Of a stretch of 64,000 nucleotides of DNA, positions 26,437-36,461 are shown in pieces. Source of the DNA: Tatumella punctata. GTDB lineage: Bacteria; Pseudomonadota; Gammaproteobacteria; Enterobacterales; Enterobacteriaceae. Within the stretch, counting starts at the first letter, position 1; every line of letters starts with the position of its first letter. The notes under the pieces are model-generated. The model saw only the letters and a program-made list of their open reading frames with translations, had not been told where the DNA came from and made no database searches. The stretch covers positions 186,001 through 250,000 of the forward strand of contig NZ_BAAAFW010000050.1 in assembly GCF_039523735.1 (NCBI RefSeq), given 5' to 3'. The translations under genes and the position numbers were made by a program.

Positions 26437-28119
26437 TTATTTGCGAAGCGGCTCGGTACGAACCGGTGCATCACCGGCAACATAATAAGGCGCGGTGCTG
26501 CGGGCTAATGGCTGGCGACCACGAATAATGTCGGCCATTTTTTCGCCAATCATGATGGTGGTGGCATTCAGGTTACCGGTGATAATTTCCGGCATAATAG
26601 AGGCATCCACGACCCGAAGTCCCTGCAGTCCGTGAACCCGCCCTTCAGCGTCGACAACTGCCATCTCGTCGTTACCCATTTTACAGGTACCGCAAGGGTG
26701 ATAAGCCGTTTCTGCATGATTACGGACAAATTCATCCAGCTGTTCATCACTCTGGCAGTCCATGCCCGGACTCAGTTCTTTCCCGCGATATTTATCCAGC
26801 GCCGGCTGATTGATAATCTCCCGCGTCAGGCGGATACAGTCACGGAATTCCTGCCAGTCCTGTTTATGGGCCATATAGTTAAACAGAATTGACGGGTGCT
26901 GATGCGGGTCGCGTGATTTCAGCTGTACACGGCCACGACTTGGGGAACGCATTGACCCGACATGGCACTGGAACCCGTGTGCTTCAATCGCATTGGTACC
27001 ATTATAATTAATCGCTACCGGCAGAAAGTGATACTGAATATTCGGCCAGTCAAATTCTTTGCGGCTGCGGATAAAACCACCGGCCTCAAACTGGTTACTG
27101 GCACCGATACCTGTACCATTAAACATCCATTCAGCACCAATTTTCGGCTGGTTCCACCATTTCAGCGCCGGATAAAGTGAGACCGGTTCTTTACATTCGT
27201 ATTGCAGATACATTTCCAGGTGATCCTGTAAATTCTCACCGACTCCCGGTAAATCATGTACCAGCGGGATTGAAAATTTCTGCAATAAGGATGCCGGGCC
27301 AACCCCGGAACGCTGTAAAATCTGCGGTGAAGCAATAGCACCTGCTGACAGCAGCACTTCTTTACGGGCAGTGGCTTTGACCGGCGTACTGTTGTTGCCC
27401 TGTAAATACTCGACACCGACAGCCCGTTTGCCTTCGAACACAATCCGGTCGGTGGTGGCATGAGTAACAATTGTCAGGTTACTGCGTGATTTTGCCTGGT
27501 CCAGATAACCACGTGCGGTACTGGAACGGCGGCCGTTCTTGGTGACGGTCCGGTCCATCGGGCCGAAGCCTTCCTGCTGGTAGCCGTTCAGATCATCAGT
27601 ACGCGGGTAACCTGCCTGTACACCGGCCTCCACCATTGCATCAAACAGCGGGTTTTTATCGGCTTTCGGGGTGCTGACACTGACCGGACCCTCACCGCCA
27701 TGGTAATCATTAGGTCCGATATCACGGGTTTCTGCTTTACGGTAATAAGGCAGGCAATCGGCATAGGTCCAGTTTTCCAGCCCCGGCGCTTTGGCCCAGT
27801 TATCCAGATCCATGGCATTACCACGGATATAACACATACCGTTGATCAGCGACGAACCGCCCAGTCCTTTACCGCGTCCGCATTCCATACGGCGGTTGTT
27901 CATATGTGGCTCTGGTTCGGTCTCGTAGGCCCAGTTATAGCGTTTCCCCTGCAGAGGGTAAGCCAGGGCCGCAGGCATCTGGGTGCGGAAATCGGCACGG
28001 TAATCAGGACCGCCGGCTTCCAGCAGTAATACGCTGACGTTACTGTCTTCGGTCAGGCGGGTCGCCAGGACGTTGCCGGCAGAGCCGGCTCCGATAATAA
28101 TATAATCAAATTCCATCAT
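26437..28119 (-). CDS. betA: Choline dehydrogenase
   Basis: A 560-residue GMC-family flavoprotein (E. coli BetA, 556). The FAD-binding motif DYIIIGAGSAGNVLATRL is at the N-terminus, GLGGSSLINGMCYIRG near residue 85, and the catalytic histidine is in TAYHPCGTCKMG near 465. It oxidises choline to betaine aldehyde and on to glycine betaine, feeding electrons to the respiratory chain at the inner membrane. The start is one of two adjacent ATG codons after TGAGGAA. It is the last gene of betI-betB-betA, 19 bases after betB. Confidence 0.97.
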   Translation of the reverse strand: MMEFDYIIIGAGSAGNVLATRLTEDSNVSVLLLEAGGPDYRADFRTQMPAALAYPLQGKRYNWAYETEPEPHMNNRRMECGRGKGLGGSSLINGMCYIRGNAMDLDNWAKAPGLENWTYADCLPYYRKAETRDIGPNDYHGGEGPVSVSTPKADKNPLFDAMVEAGVQAGYPRTDDLNGYQQEGFGPMDRTVTKNGRRSSTARGYLDQAKSRSNLTIVTHATTDRIVFEGKRAVGVEYLQGNNSTPVKATARKEVLLSAGAIASPQILQRSGVGPASLLQKFSIPLVHDLPGVGENLQDHLEMYLQYECKEPVSLYPALKWWNQPKIGAEWMFNGTGIGASNQFEAGGFIRSRKEFDWPNIQYHFLPVAINYNGTNAIEAHGFQCHVGSMRSPSRGRVQLKSRDPHQHPSILFNYMAHKQDWQEFRDCIRLTREIINQPALDKYRGKELSPGMDCQSDEQLDEFVRNHAETAYHPCGTCKMGNDEMAVVDAEGRVHGLQGLRVVDASIMPEIITGNLNATTIMIGEKMADIIRGRQPLARSTAPYYVAGDAPVRTEPLRK

Positions 28120-28138
28120 TATTCCTCAGGTTAGATGT

Positions 28139-29611
28139 TTAAAATACGGACTGGAAGGTTTCCAGTTCGACCTGAACAGATTTCACCCGGGTGTAACTTT
28201 GCAGTGTCATTTGACCGTTTTCGCGGCCGATCCCTGAATGCTTATAACCCCCGACAGGCATCTCGGCAGGAGATTCTCCCCAGCTATTTATCCAGCAAAT
28301 ACCGGCTTCCAGCTGGTGGATAATGCGGTGGGCACGGTTCAGAGACGGAGTAACCACACCTGCCGCCAGGCCAAAGTCTGTATCATTGGCGCGGCGGATA
28401 ACCTCTTCTTCACTCTCATAACTGAGAATTGACATCACCGGGCCAAAAATTTCTTCGCGGACGATTTCCATGTCATCGTGGCAGTCGGTAAAGACAGTAG
28501 GTTCGACCCAGGCACCGTTTTCAAAGCCCGCAGCCGTCATTTGCTGGCCACCGGCCAGTAAACGTGCGCCGCTCTCAATACCGGAACGGATAAAACGCAT
28601 GACATTATCGCGGTGAGCAAAGCTGACCAGCGGGCCAAAGTTAGTCTGTGGATCATCAGGTGATCCGGCTCGGATACGTGCAACACGGACCAGAATTTTT
28701 TCTTCAAACGCGGTTTTCAGCGCAGCGGGCACAAAAACCCGGGTACCGTTAGTACAGACCTGGCCTGAACTATAGAAGTTAGCCATCATGGCGATATCGG
28801 CCGCCAGGTCCAGATCGGCATCATCACAGATCACCAGCGGCGATTTGCCGCCGAGTTCCATGGTCACTTCTTTCAGGGTTGAGCCTGCGGCATTAGCCAT
28901 CACTTTACGGCCGCTGACTACGCCGCCGGTAAATGACACTTTGTCGATGCCGGTATGTTCGGTCAGGGCCTGACCGGTGACAGCACCGGTACCCGGCAGT
29001 ACGTTAAATACCCCGTCAGGAACACCGGCTTCCGTATAGATTTCTGCCAGTTTCAGTGCAGTCAGGGGAGTGACTTCGCTGGGCTTAAAAATCATTGCAT
29101 TACCGGCCGCCAGGGCAGGTGCTGATTTCCATAATGCTATCTGAATCGGGTAATTCCAGGCACCGATACCGGCGACCACACCCAGCGGCTCACGGCGGGT
29201 ATAGACAAAAGAGGTGTCGCGCAGCGGAATTTGCTGGCCTTCCAGGCTCGGTGCCAGTCCGGCGTAATATTCCAGTACATCGGCACCTGTAACAATATCC
29301 ACAGCCAGCGTTTCGCTCAGGGGCTTTCCGGTATCCAGCGTTTCGAGAGCCGCCAGCTCGTCGTTACGTTCGCGTAACAGATCCACTGCTTTACGCAGGA
29401 TCCGCGAACGTTCCATTGCGGTCATTGCGGCCCATATTTTCTGACCTTTACGGGCAGAGGCAACGGCCAGATCAACATCCTGCTGACCCGCTTCATGGAC
29501 GTCAGCCAGAATTTCACCATTGGCGGGGTTCACTGTCTGAAACTTGGAACCGCTCTGTGCGGGCACGCGGGCTCCGTTAATGTACAGGAACTGTTCTTCG
29601 AATCGGGACAT
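28139..29611 (-). CDS. betB: Betaine aldehyde dehydrogenase
   Basis: A 490-residue NAD(P)-dependent aldehyde dehydrogenase, the same length as E. coli BetB. General base Glu is in VTMELGGKSPLVI (about 252) and catalytic Cys in SSGQVCTNGTRV (about 286). It has the usual N-terminal INGARVPAQSGSKFQTVNPA. It converts betaine aldehyde to the osmoprotectant glycine betaine in the cytoplasm. It follows betI after 3 bases. Confidence 0.97.
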   Translation of the reverse strand: MSRFEEQFLYINGARVPAQSGSKFQTVNPANGEILADVHEAGQQDVDLAVASARKGQKIWAAMTAMERSRILRKAVDLLRERNDELAALETLDTGKPLSETLAVDIVTGADVLEYYAGLAPSLEGQQIPLRDTSFVYTRREPLGVVAGIGAWNYPIQIALWKSAPALAAGNAMIFKPSEVTPLTALKLAEIYTEAGVPDGVFNVLPGTGAVTGQALTEHTGIDKVSFTGGVVSGRKVMANAAGSTLKEVTMELGGKSPLVICDDADLDLAADIAMMANFYSSGQVCTNGTRVFVPAALKTAFEEKILVRVARIRAGSPDDPQTNFGPLVSFAHRDNVMRFIRSGIESGARLLAGGQQMTAAGFENGAWVEPTVFTDCHDDMEIVREEIFGPVMSILSYESEEEVIRRANDTDFGLAAGVVTPSLNRAHRIIHQLEAGICWINSWGESPAEMPVGGYKHSGIGRENGQMTLQSYTRVKSVQVELETFQSVF

Positions 29612-29614
29612 AGT

Positions 29615-30220
29615 TTATTCTCCGTCAGTTGATTGAGTCTTTGCCAGTTGCTGACAAATAAAGTCGGTCGTAAGCTTTTTAGCGACAGCCAGATCAAAAG
29701 GCTGACCGCTCAGGGCAGCACGTAACCAGAGCCCGTCAATAAGTGCTGATAATCCATAACCGGCAATTCTTGCCTGCTCAGCTGGCAGTTCGCGGCGGAA
29801 TTCAGCGGTCAGTGTCGACAGGAGACGGCGGCTGCTGGCAACCTGCAGCCGGTTCAGCATTGGCTGATGCATGCTGCTGGCCCAAAAATCCAGCCAGGCT
29901 TTCATTGCCGCACTGTGTACCTGGGTATCGTCAAAATTGCCATCGACGATGGCGGACAGCCGGGCGCGGGTGTCTGTCTCTGGCAATCCCCGCAGGCGGC
30001 GGAGGATAGCAGTACGCAACTGGGTGGTAATATCCCGCATGGCTGCTTCCAGCAGTCCGTTTTTGTCTCCGAAGTAGTGGCTGATGATCCCGGTAGATAC
30101 GCCTGCACGTCTGGCTATCTGCGCGATAGTGGCATAATGCAACCCGACTTCATTAATGGTTTCCAGTGTGGCGTCAATAAGCTGACGCCGACGAATGGGC
30201 TGCATACCGACTTTAGGCAT
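29615..30220 (-). CDS. betI: TetR-family choline-responsive repressor
   Basis: A 201-residue TetR regulator nearly identical to E. coli BetI in the DNA-binding domain (TIAQIARRAGVSTGIISHYF, residues 25-44) and in SAAMKAWLDFWASSMHQP of the ligand-binding part. It represses betIBA and betT until choline is present. First gene of the operon, divergent from betT, with a palindromic operator in the space between (30269-30282). Confidence 0.97.
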   Translation of the reverse strand: MPKVGMQPIRRRQLIDATLETINEVGLHYATIAQIARRAGVSTGIISHYFGDKNGLLEAAMRDITTQLRTAILRRLRGLPETDTRARLSAIVDGNFDDTQVHSAAMKAWLDFWASSMHQPMLNRLQVASSRRLLSTLTAEFRRELPAEQARIAGYGLSALIDGLWLRAALSGQPFDLAVAKKLTTDFICQQLAKTQSTDGE

Positions 30221-30268
30221 CCCCTTTACTCCCCGACACTTTGATATGAACCATTAAAACTTTTTTTG

Positions 30269-30282
30269 ATTGAATGTTCAAT
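30269..30282. promoter_or_regulatory. BetI operator palindrome
   Basis: ATTGAATGTTCAAT is a perfect 6-bp inverted repeat with a two-base centre. It lies 49 bases upstream of betI, in the 280-base betI/betT divergent region, and resembles known BetI sites, which contain ATTGAAC-GTTCAAT-like sequence. It probably serves both directions. Confidence 0.7.
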
Positions 30283-30500
30283 ATAAAAACAGAAATTGTT
30301 ATGCTTGTGGTCATGCGGTACGGCTTTTCAGCCAGGGATTACCGCACTGAAATTATATAAGTTATTGTTATTTAAAATAAATAATTGGTCAGATACAGCG
30401 TGAGGCGATACAGCCAGACCGCCTGTAAAGATTGACACGGGGCAGGGAGGTGCCGTGATATTGTTGTTAATCTCATCGTGAAGTTAAACAGAGGTAACTA

Positions 30501-32531
30501 ATGGGTAACCCACCTGCCAGCGAAAAAGACAAAATCAACCCTGTGGTGTTCTATACCTCCGCGGGGCTGATTTTGTTGTTTTCTCTGATGACGTTTTTCT
30601 ACAGTGACACCTCCGCGAAAATTATCCAGTCAGCCGTAGACTGGGTATCAGCAACTTTTGGCTGGTATTACATGCTGGCGGCGACACTGTATATTGTGTT
30701 TGTGTTGTTTATGGCTGTGTCCCGTTTCGGGACGATTAAACTGGGGCCTGAGCAGTCAAAACCTGAATTCAGTCTGCCCAGCTGGGCTGCGATGCTGTTT
30801 GCGGCAGGGATTGGTATCGACCTGATGTTTTTCTCGGTTGCTGAACCAGTCACACAATATATGCAGCCGCCGGAAGGCTCAGGACAAACCCTGGAAGCTG
30901 CACGCCAGGCGATGGTCTGGACATTATTCCACTACGGGATGACTGGCTGGTCGATGTATGCCCTGATGGGGATAGCCCTCGGCTACTTTAGTTATCGTTA
31001 TAATCTGCCGTTGACGATCCGCTCGGCGCTGTACCCGATTTTTGGTAAAAGAATTAACGGGCCTATTGGTCATACGGTAGATATTGCTGCGGTGATCGGG
31101 ACAATTTTCGGTATCGCCACGACGCTGGGGATCGGTGTGGTTCAGCTGAACTACGGCCTGAATGTTCTGTTCCATATTCCCGACAGCCTGGGCGCAAAAG
31201 CGGCTCTGATTGTATTATCGGTAGTTATTGCGACGATTTCAGTCACCTCCGGGGTGGATAAAGGCATCAGGATGCTGTCGGAACTGAATGTGTTGCTGGC
31301 ATTAGGTCTGATTATCTTCGTGCTGTTTTTTGGAAATACGGAATTCCTGCTGAATGCACTGGTACTGAATGTCGGTGATTACATTAATCGCTTTATGGGC
31401 ATGACGCTGAACACCTTTGCCTTTGATCGCCCGACCCAGTGGATGAATACCTGGACCCTGTTTTTCTGGGCCTGGTGGGTTGCCTGGTCACCGTTTGTCG
31501 GCCTGTTTCTGGCGCGAATTTCACGTGGCCGTACTATCCGGGAGTTTGTTCTGGGGACTCTGATTATCCCGTTCGCTTTTACCCTGCTGTGGCTATCGGT
31601 GTTTGGTAATGCTGCCTTGTATCAGATTATTCATGGCAATGTTCAGTTCGCTATGGATGTTATGGCCCATCCGGAACGTGGTTTCTATAACCTGCTGGCT
31701 CAGTACCCGGCCTTTACGCTCAGTGCTTCGGTGGCAACCATCACTGGTCTGCTGTTCTATGTAACTTCGGCTGATTCCGGGGCACTGGTGCTGGGGAACT
31801 TTACTTCACGCCTGAAAGATATTAACAGCGATGCACCCAACTGGATCCGTATCTTCTGGTCGGTAGTTATCGGAGTACTGACGCTGGGAATGCTGATGAC
31901 GAATGGTATTTCTGCGTTACAAAGCACGACGGTGATTATGGGGCTGCCGTTCAGTTTTGTGATGTTCTTTGTGATGGCTGGCTTATATAAATCACTGAAA
32001 GTTGAAGACTACCGCAGAGTCAGTGCCAGCCGGGATACGGCTCCGTATCTGGCGGCAGCCAATGATCGCCGCAGCTGGAAAAAACGCTTGTCGCGGCTGA
32101 TGAACTACCCCGGCACGGCCTATACACGTGAAATGCTGGATAAAACCTGTTACCCCGCAATGCAGGAAGTGGCGAAGGAGCTGGAGTATCGTGGTGCTCA
32201 GGTAACGCTGGAAAATCTGCCTGCGGAAGAAGGTGAAGACCTGGGGCATCTGGCACTGACGGTGAATCTGGGCGAAGAGCAGAACTTTATGTATCAAATC
32301 TGGCCACAAAAATACTCTGTCCCCGGCTTCACTTACCGTGCCAGAAGTGGTAAGTCCACCTACTATCGACTGGAAACTTTTTTACTTGAAGGTAGCCAGG
32401 GGAACGATTTGATGGACTACAGTAAAGAACAGGTGATCATTGATATCCTTGATCAATATGAACGCCACCTGAACTTTATTCATTTACATCGGGAAGCGCC
32501 CGGCAATCATATCAATTTTCCACATCTGTAA
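30501..32531 (+). CDS. betT: High-affinity choline transporter (BCCT family)
   Basis: A 676-residue protein (E. coli BetT, 677). Twelve transmembrane helices cover residues 15-500. BCCT signature features include GWSMYALMGIALGYFSYRYN and FFWAWWVAWSPFVGLFLARISRGRTIREFVLG, with the conserved tryptophan box. A long hydrophilic C-terminal domain (510-676) is typical of osmotically activated BetT. It imports choline with protons for BetA/BetB. Translation starts at the ATG after AGAGGTAACTA. Confidence 0.97.
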   Translation: MGNPPASEKDKINPVVFYTSAGLILLFSLMTFFYSDTSAKIIQSAVDWVSATFGWYYMLAATLYIVFVLFMAVSRFGTIKLGPEQSKPEFSLPSWAAMLFAAGIGIDLMFFSVAEPVTQYMQPPEGSGQTLEAARQAMVWTLFHYGMTGWSMYALMGIALGYFSYRYNLPLTIRSALYPIFGKRINGPIGHTVDIAAVIGTIFGIATTLGIGVVQLNYGLNVLFHIPDSLGAKAALIVLSVVIATISVTSGVDKGIRMLSELNVLLALGLIIFVLFFGNTEFLLNALVLNVGDYINRFMGMTLNTFAFDRPTQWMNTWTLFFWAWWVAWSPFVGLFLARISRGRTIREFVLGTLIIPFAFTLLWLSVFGNAALYQIIHGNVQFAMDVMAHPERGFYNLLAQYPAFTLSASVATITGLLFYVTSADSGALVLGNFTSRLKDINSDAPNWIRIFWSVVIGVLTLGMLMTNGISALQSTTVIMGLPFSFVMFFVMAGLYKSLKVEDYRRVSASRDTAPYLAAANDRRSWKKRLSRLMNYPGTAYTREMLDKTCYPAMQEVAKELEYRGAQVTLENLPAEEGEDLGHLALTVNLGEEQNFMYQIWPQKYSVPGFTYRARSGKSTYYRLETFLLEGSQGNDLMDYSKEQVIIDILDQYERHLNFIHLHREAPGNHINFPHL

Positions 32532-32544
32532 GGATGATTGAAGC

Positions 32545-32562
32545 GCAGGGGGGCACCCCTGC
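32545..32562. repeat. Hairpin after betT
   Basis: GCAGGGG and CCCCTGC form a 7-bp GC-rich stem with a GGCA loop, 14 bases after the betT stop. No T-run follows. It may end or stabilise the betT message ahead of the MFS gene. Confidence 0.45.
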
Positions 32563-32658
32563 ACCGGCCTGCCCCGCAGTACAACGGGTCAGGCCGGACC
32601 GCATGTTTTTCGGACGTTATTCATTTACCCGGTGAGGTTTTATTCTCAGGGAGATGTA

Positions 32659-33996
32659 ATGCAAAGAATTCTGAATACCTTTCTGCCGCTATATACCACC
32701 ACACTTCTGATGCTACTGGGCTCCGGCTTACTGACAACCTATGTCTCATTACGGCTGGCACATCAGAATGTCAGTGGCACCGTGATTGGTCTGATTACCG
32801 CTGCCCACTATATTGGTCTGGTGGTCGGCGGAAAAGTCGGCCATAACCTGATTGCCAGGGTAGGGCACATCCGGGCCTATGTGGCTTGTGCAGGGATTAT
32901 TACTGCATCAGTGATCGGTCACTGCCTCAATGATTACATCCCCGTTTGGATCGTGCTGCGGTTTATTATTGGTCTGTGCATGATGAGCCAGTATATGGTG
33001 CTGGAAAGCTGGCTGAATGATCAGGCTGAATCAGAACAACGTGGTGTTATTTTCGGGCTGTATATGGTTGCCACCTACCTGGGGTTGTCCGCAGGACAGA
33101 TCATACTTACCCTGCAATCAGGGTTTGGTATCCTGCCTCTGTTGATTGTGGCTCTGTGTTTCGCATTATGCCTGGTACCTATCTCCCTGACGACCCGCAC
33201 TAAAGTCCATCCCATGTCGCCTGCTCCCCTTGAACTGGGGTATTTTCTGAAAGCGATTCCTAAGATCCTGGTGATCACCCTACTGACCGGTATGGCGACC
33301 GGGGCCTTCTATGGTATGGCGCCAGTGTATGCCAGTCAGATGGGCTTTTCGACTTCACAGATCGGCGTATTTATGGCGGCAACCATTTTTGCCGGGCTGG
33401 TGGTTCAGTTCCCGTTAAGCTGGTTATCTGACCGTTATGACCGGCAGCGGTTACTGTTCTTTACTGCCATTTTATTTCTGCTGGCCTCATTACCGCTGGC
33501 AGTGCTGAAACATGTCAGTTTTAGCATGGTGCTGGGCATCGCTTTTATTGCCAGCATGATGCAGTTTGCGTTATATCCGCTGGCGGTTGCGCTGGCAAAT
33601 GACCGGATCATTGCCGAACGTCGGGTATCGCTGACGGCCTGTCTGCTGATGTCGTACGGTATCGGCGCCAGTATCGGGCCGCTACTGACCGGGGCGGTGA
33701 TGCAGCCACTGGGCGGCAATATGTTGTACCTGTTTTTTGCGGTCTGCTGTGCGGTCATTATTGTGTTAACCCGTGTCCGGGAACCGCATTTGGCAGCGGA
33801 TCAGGAAAATCAGGTGCCCCATGTGCCATTAACCGATGGTCTGGTGAGTTCACCACTGGCGGCTGCACTTAACCCGGTGATTGATGAACAGGATATTCAG
33901 AATACGATGGTAAATCTACCGGAGGAAGAGGCTGCTGACGGAGAACATCCTGCGGAGCCGGATAACGGCGAAAACCCTCCCCGGGATCCGCATTAA
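32659..33996 (+). CDS. MFS transporter, YcaD-like
   Basis: A 445-residue major facilitator protein. The ATG at 32659 is chosen because AGGGAG stands 6 bases upstream; the frame is open further up from a GTG. Twelve hydrophobic helices are visible, with QGVIFGLYMVATYLGLSAGQ-like features, WLSDRYDRQR (motif A in loop 8-9) and GIGASIGPLLTGAVMQ. The architecture resembles E. coli YcaD and other UPF0226 proteins of unknown substrate. An acidic, proline-rich cytoplasmic tail of about 70 residues (about 380-445) is an unusual extension. It follows betT on the same strand with a 127-base gap; co-function with choline is not established. Confidence 0.82.
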   Translation: MQRILNTFLPLYTTTLLMLLGSGLLTTYVSLRLAHQNVSGTVIGLITAAHYIGLVVGGKVGHNLIARVGHIRAYVACAGIITASVIGHCLNDYIPVWIVLRFIIGLCMMSQYMVLESWLNDQAESEQRGVIFGLYMVATYLGLSAGQIILTLQSGFGILPLLIVALCFALCLVPISLTTRTKVHPMSPAPLELGYFLKAIPKILVITLLTGMATGAFYGMAPVYASQMGFSTSQIGVFMAATIFAGLVVQFPLSWLSDRYDRQRLLFFTAILFLLASLPLAVLKHVSFSMVLGIAFIASMMQFALYPLAVALANDRIIAERRVSLTACLLMSYGIGASIGPLLTGAVMQPLGGNMLYLFFAVCCAVIIVLTRVREPHLAADQENQVPHVPLTDGLVSSPLAAALNPVIDEQDIQNTMVNLPEEEAADGEHPAEPDNGENPPRDPH

Positions 33997-34010
33997 TTTT
34001 TCCGGGTAAA

Positions 34011-34041
34011 CAGCCCGTCCGGTATTGTTGCGGACGGGCTG
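34011..34041. terminator. Bidirectional hairpin between the MFS and glycosyltransferase genes
   Basis: A perfect 11-bp stem, CAGCCCGTCCG / CGGACGGGCTG, with a 9-base loop lies between convergent stop codons. On the minus strand a short run with Ts follows; on the plus strand GTGACAGAATTATTTATT follows. It probably ends both transcripts. Confidence 0.6.
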
Positions 34042-34049
34042 TGACAGAA

Positions 34050-34808
34050 TTATTTATTACCGTGCTGATACCAGGCTTTAAAATATTTCATAAAGCTGTA
34101 CAGGGTGGCATAGATCCCGGTAGCCAACCCGACTTTACCCAGCCGCCAGCTGCCATTCAGCAGATACCATTTAAAAAAAGCGCCGATGGCACTGATAACA
34201 CCGCGGGCCAGTGAAGGGCGGATCCGCTGATATTTAATCAGCCGGGTGGTATAGCTGTTCATCTTGGCGAACATTTCATGAAGCGAATAGAACGTATCAT
34301 GGCGGACATGTCCGGGGATAATCTCACTGTGGCTTTCCCCGGTAACTTCATCGTCTACCGGCCGGTGATTAAACTTTGCCACACGCCGGTTAAACAGGCG
34401 TACCGGATAGTCGGGAGACGCGACCGGATAGATAGTTTTTACCTGTTTGCCTAATACGTACCAGTAACGGGAAATTCGCCATGCCTGATCGGCTGCCGGC
34501 TCTGCCGGGGCCGCTTTCAGTCGCATAATAAAATCCAGAGTCTGCCGGTCGAGGACCTCATCACTGTCGAGGCAAAATACCCAGTCATGTTCTGCCAGGG
34601 CAATGGCCTTATTCATCTGCTGGCCATGCATTTCATACGGACTATAGTGCGCTTCAATACCATAGTGACTGCAGATGTCGGTGGTTTCATCACTGCTGCC
34701 GGAATCAAGTACCACGATTTGATCGGCGATGGTTAACGCCGGAGGTATAACCTGCTTCAGGGTACGTGCAGAGTTAAAGGTTAACAGACAAACAGTTATT
34801 TTTATCAT
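34050..34808 (-). CDS. Family 2 glycosyltransferase, WaaE/KdtX-like
   Basis: A 252-residue GT-A fold glycosyltransferase: the N-terminus ITVCLLTFNSARTLKQVI, nucleotide-binding VVLDSGSSDETTDIC (about 33-47), and DXD-type WVFCLDSDEVLD (about 77-88). The C-terminus is basic and aromatic (FFKWYLLNGSWRLGKVG), typical of membrane-associated lipopolysaccharide enzymes. The pattern resembles WaaE (KdtX), which adds glucose to core heptose I in Klebsiella and Serratia. Here the gene is not within a waa cluster and stands alone, so the acceptor is uncertain. Confidence 0.8.
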   Translation of the reverse strand: MIKITVCLLTFNSARTLKQVIPPALTIADQIVVLDSGSSDETTDICSHYGIEAHYSPYEMHGQQMNKAIALAEHDWVFCLDSDEVLDRQTLDFIMRLKAAPAEPAADQAWRISRYWYVLGKQVKTIYPVASPDYPVRLFNRRVAKFNHRPVDDEVTGESHSEIIPGHVRHDTFYSLHEMFAKMNSYTTRLIKYQRIRPSLARGVISAIGAFFKWYLLNGSWRLGKVGLATGIYATLYSFMKYFKAWYQHGNK

Positions 34809-35051
34809 TGTTTCGGGTTCGTTCAGTTTATGATTTCCGAGCGTAATTATAATTAAAGCACAATACTTTTATGGTCTTTTGGTGTGGCAGTCACTCACCG
34901 GGAGCTGTTTTACGGCTGACAGAGTGATAGAAACTGTAGCCAGGTTATTCATTTTTTATAATCAACTTCGTTATGAATATTCATTTTAATTCATTAATCA
35001 CAGGGCGTATGGTAGTCAGTATACTTCTTTAACCCGTTGTAAGGATGTTTT

Positions 35052-36428
35052 ATGACCGATTATGCGATCTCTGTTAACCCTGCTACCGGCGAAGAGCTGG
35101 CCCGTTACCCGTTTCAGGGCAGCGCTGATATCGAAAGCAGCCTGCAACGCAGTGCAGATGCTTTAAAAGTGTGGCGAGTCACGCCGATGGAAACCAGGGT
35201 GACAGTATTACGCACTCTGGCGACACGGCTGCGTGAACGCTGTGAAGCCCTGGCGCAGATGATGACTCTGGAAATGGGTAAGCCTGTTGTTCAGGCGCGG
35301 GCGGAAGTGAATAAATGTGCTCAGGTTTGCGAATGGTATGCGGATAATGGCCCGGCGGTACTGGCAGCACAGCCAACTCAGGTCGAAAACCAGCAAGCCT
35401 GGCAGGAGTTTCGTCCCCTGGGAACTATTCTGGCGGTAATGCCGTGGAACTTCCCTTACTGGCAGGTATTGCGGGGGGCCGCCGGTATGCTGCTGGCCGG
35501 TAATACTTATGTGCTTAAGCATGCACCGAATGTGATGGGATGTGCCACCTTACTGCAGGAAGTCATGAATTCGGTCGGCTTTCCGCAAGGTACGTTTGAG
35601 CTGCTGAATGTGGATAACGACGGTGTTTCTCAGTTGATTAAAGACCCTCGTGTCGCTGCGGTTGCCGTGACCGGCAGTGTCAGAGCGGGGGCGGCGATTG
35701 CCACTCAGGCGGGGGCTGCACTGAAGAAGAGTGTCCTGGAGCTGGGGGGTTCCGATCCCTTTATCGTACTGGCCGATGCGGACCTGGATGAAGCAGTAAA
35801 AGCGGCGGTCGCCGGCCGTTATCAGAATACCGGACAAGTATGTATGGCTGCCAAACGCTTCATTATTGAAGCGCCGGTAGCTGAAGAGTTCGAAACCCGG
35901 TTTACCGCGGCAGTACAGGCACTGAAAATCGGAGACCCTCTGGATGAAACAACCTATCTGGGGCCGATGGCACGCTTTGACCTGCGTGATGAGTTACACC
36001 AGCAGGTGCAGGATACTTTGAAACAGGGGGCCCGGCTGGTGTGTGGCGGTGAAAAAATTGCCGGAACAGGCAATTACTATGCGCCAACTATTCTGGCTGA
36101 TGTCAGTGAACAGATGACCGCGTTCCGGGAAGAAATTTTTGGCCCGGTGGCTGCCCTGACCGTGGCCCGGGACGCAAAGCATGCGCTGGCGCTGGCAAAT
36201 AACAGCGAGTTTGGTCTAAGTGCGACGGTATGGACAGCCGATGAAGCACTGGCCGATCACTTTGCTGATAGCCTCGAAACCGGTGCAGTGTTTATTAATG
36301 GCTACGGAGCTTCCGATCCGCGTGTGACCATCGGCGGGGTGAAGAAAAGCGGCTACGGTCGTGAATTAAACCATTTTGGTTTGCATGAGTTCTGTAATAT
36401 TCAGACCGTATGGCGTAACCGTCGCTAA
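35052..36428 (+). CDS. sad: NAD+-dependent succinate semialdehyde dehydrogenase
   Basis: A 458-residue aldehyde dehydrogenase very close to E. coli Sad/YneI (462) rather than GabD. It has PLGTILAVMPWNFPYWQVLR, the Rossmann TGSVRAGAAIATQAG, Glu in VLELGGSDPFIVL, and catalytic Cys in NTGQVCMAAKRF. It oxidises succinate semialdehyde, made by GabT, to succinate for the TCA cycle. It sits beside a GabR-like regulator, gabT and gabP, which supports this role. The ATG follows TAAGGATG. Confidence 0.95.
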   Translation: MTDYAISVNPATGEELARYPFQGSADIESSLQRSADALKVWRVTPMETRVTVLRTLATRLRERCEALAQMMTLEMGKPVVQARAEVNKCAQVCEWYADNGPAVLAAQPTQVENQQAWQEFRPLGTILAVMPWNFPYWQVLRGAAGMLLAGNTYVLKHAPNVMGCATLLQEVMNSVGFPQGTFELLNVDNDGVSQLIKDPRVAAVAVTGSVRAGAAIATQAGAALKKSVLELGGSDPFIVLADADLDEAVKAAVAGRYQNTGQVCMAAKRFIIEAPVAEEFETRFTAAVQALKIGDPLDETTYLGPMARFDLRDELHQQVQDTLKQGARLVCGGEKIAGTGNYYAPTILADVSEQMTAFREEIFGPVAALTVARDAKHALALANNSEFGLSATVWTADEALADHFADSLETGAVFINGYGASDPRVTIGGVKKSGYGRELNHFGLHEFCNIQTVWRNRR

Positions 36429-36434
36429 TTTCTG

Positions 36435-36460
36435 CGTGCCCTGCCTGCCGGCAGGGCACG
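36435..36460. terminator. Bidirectional terminator between sad and the MocR regulator gene
   Basis: An 11-bp perfect stem, CGTGCCCTGCC / GGCAGGGCACG, with a four-base TGCC loop fills the gap between convergent sad and the regulator. On the plus strand it is followed by TTTATTCC, a moderate U-tract. Confidence 0.7.
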
Positions 36461-36461
36461 T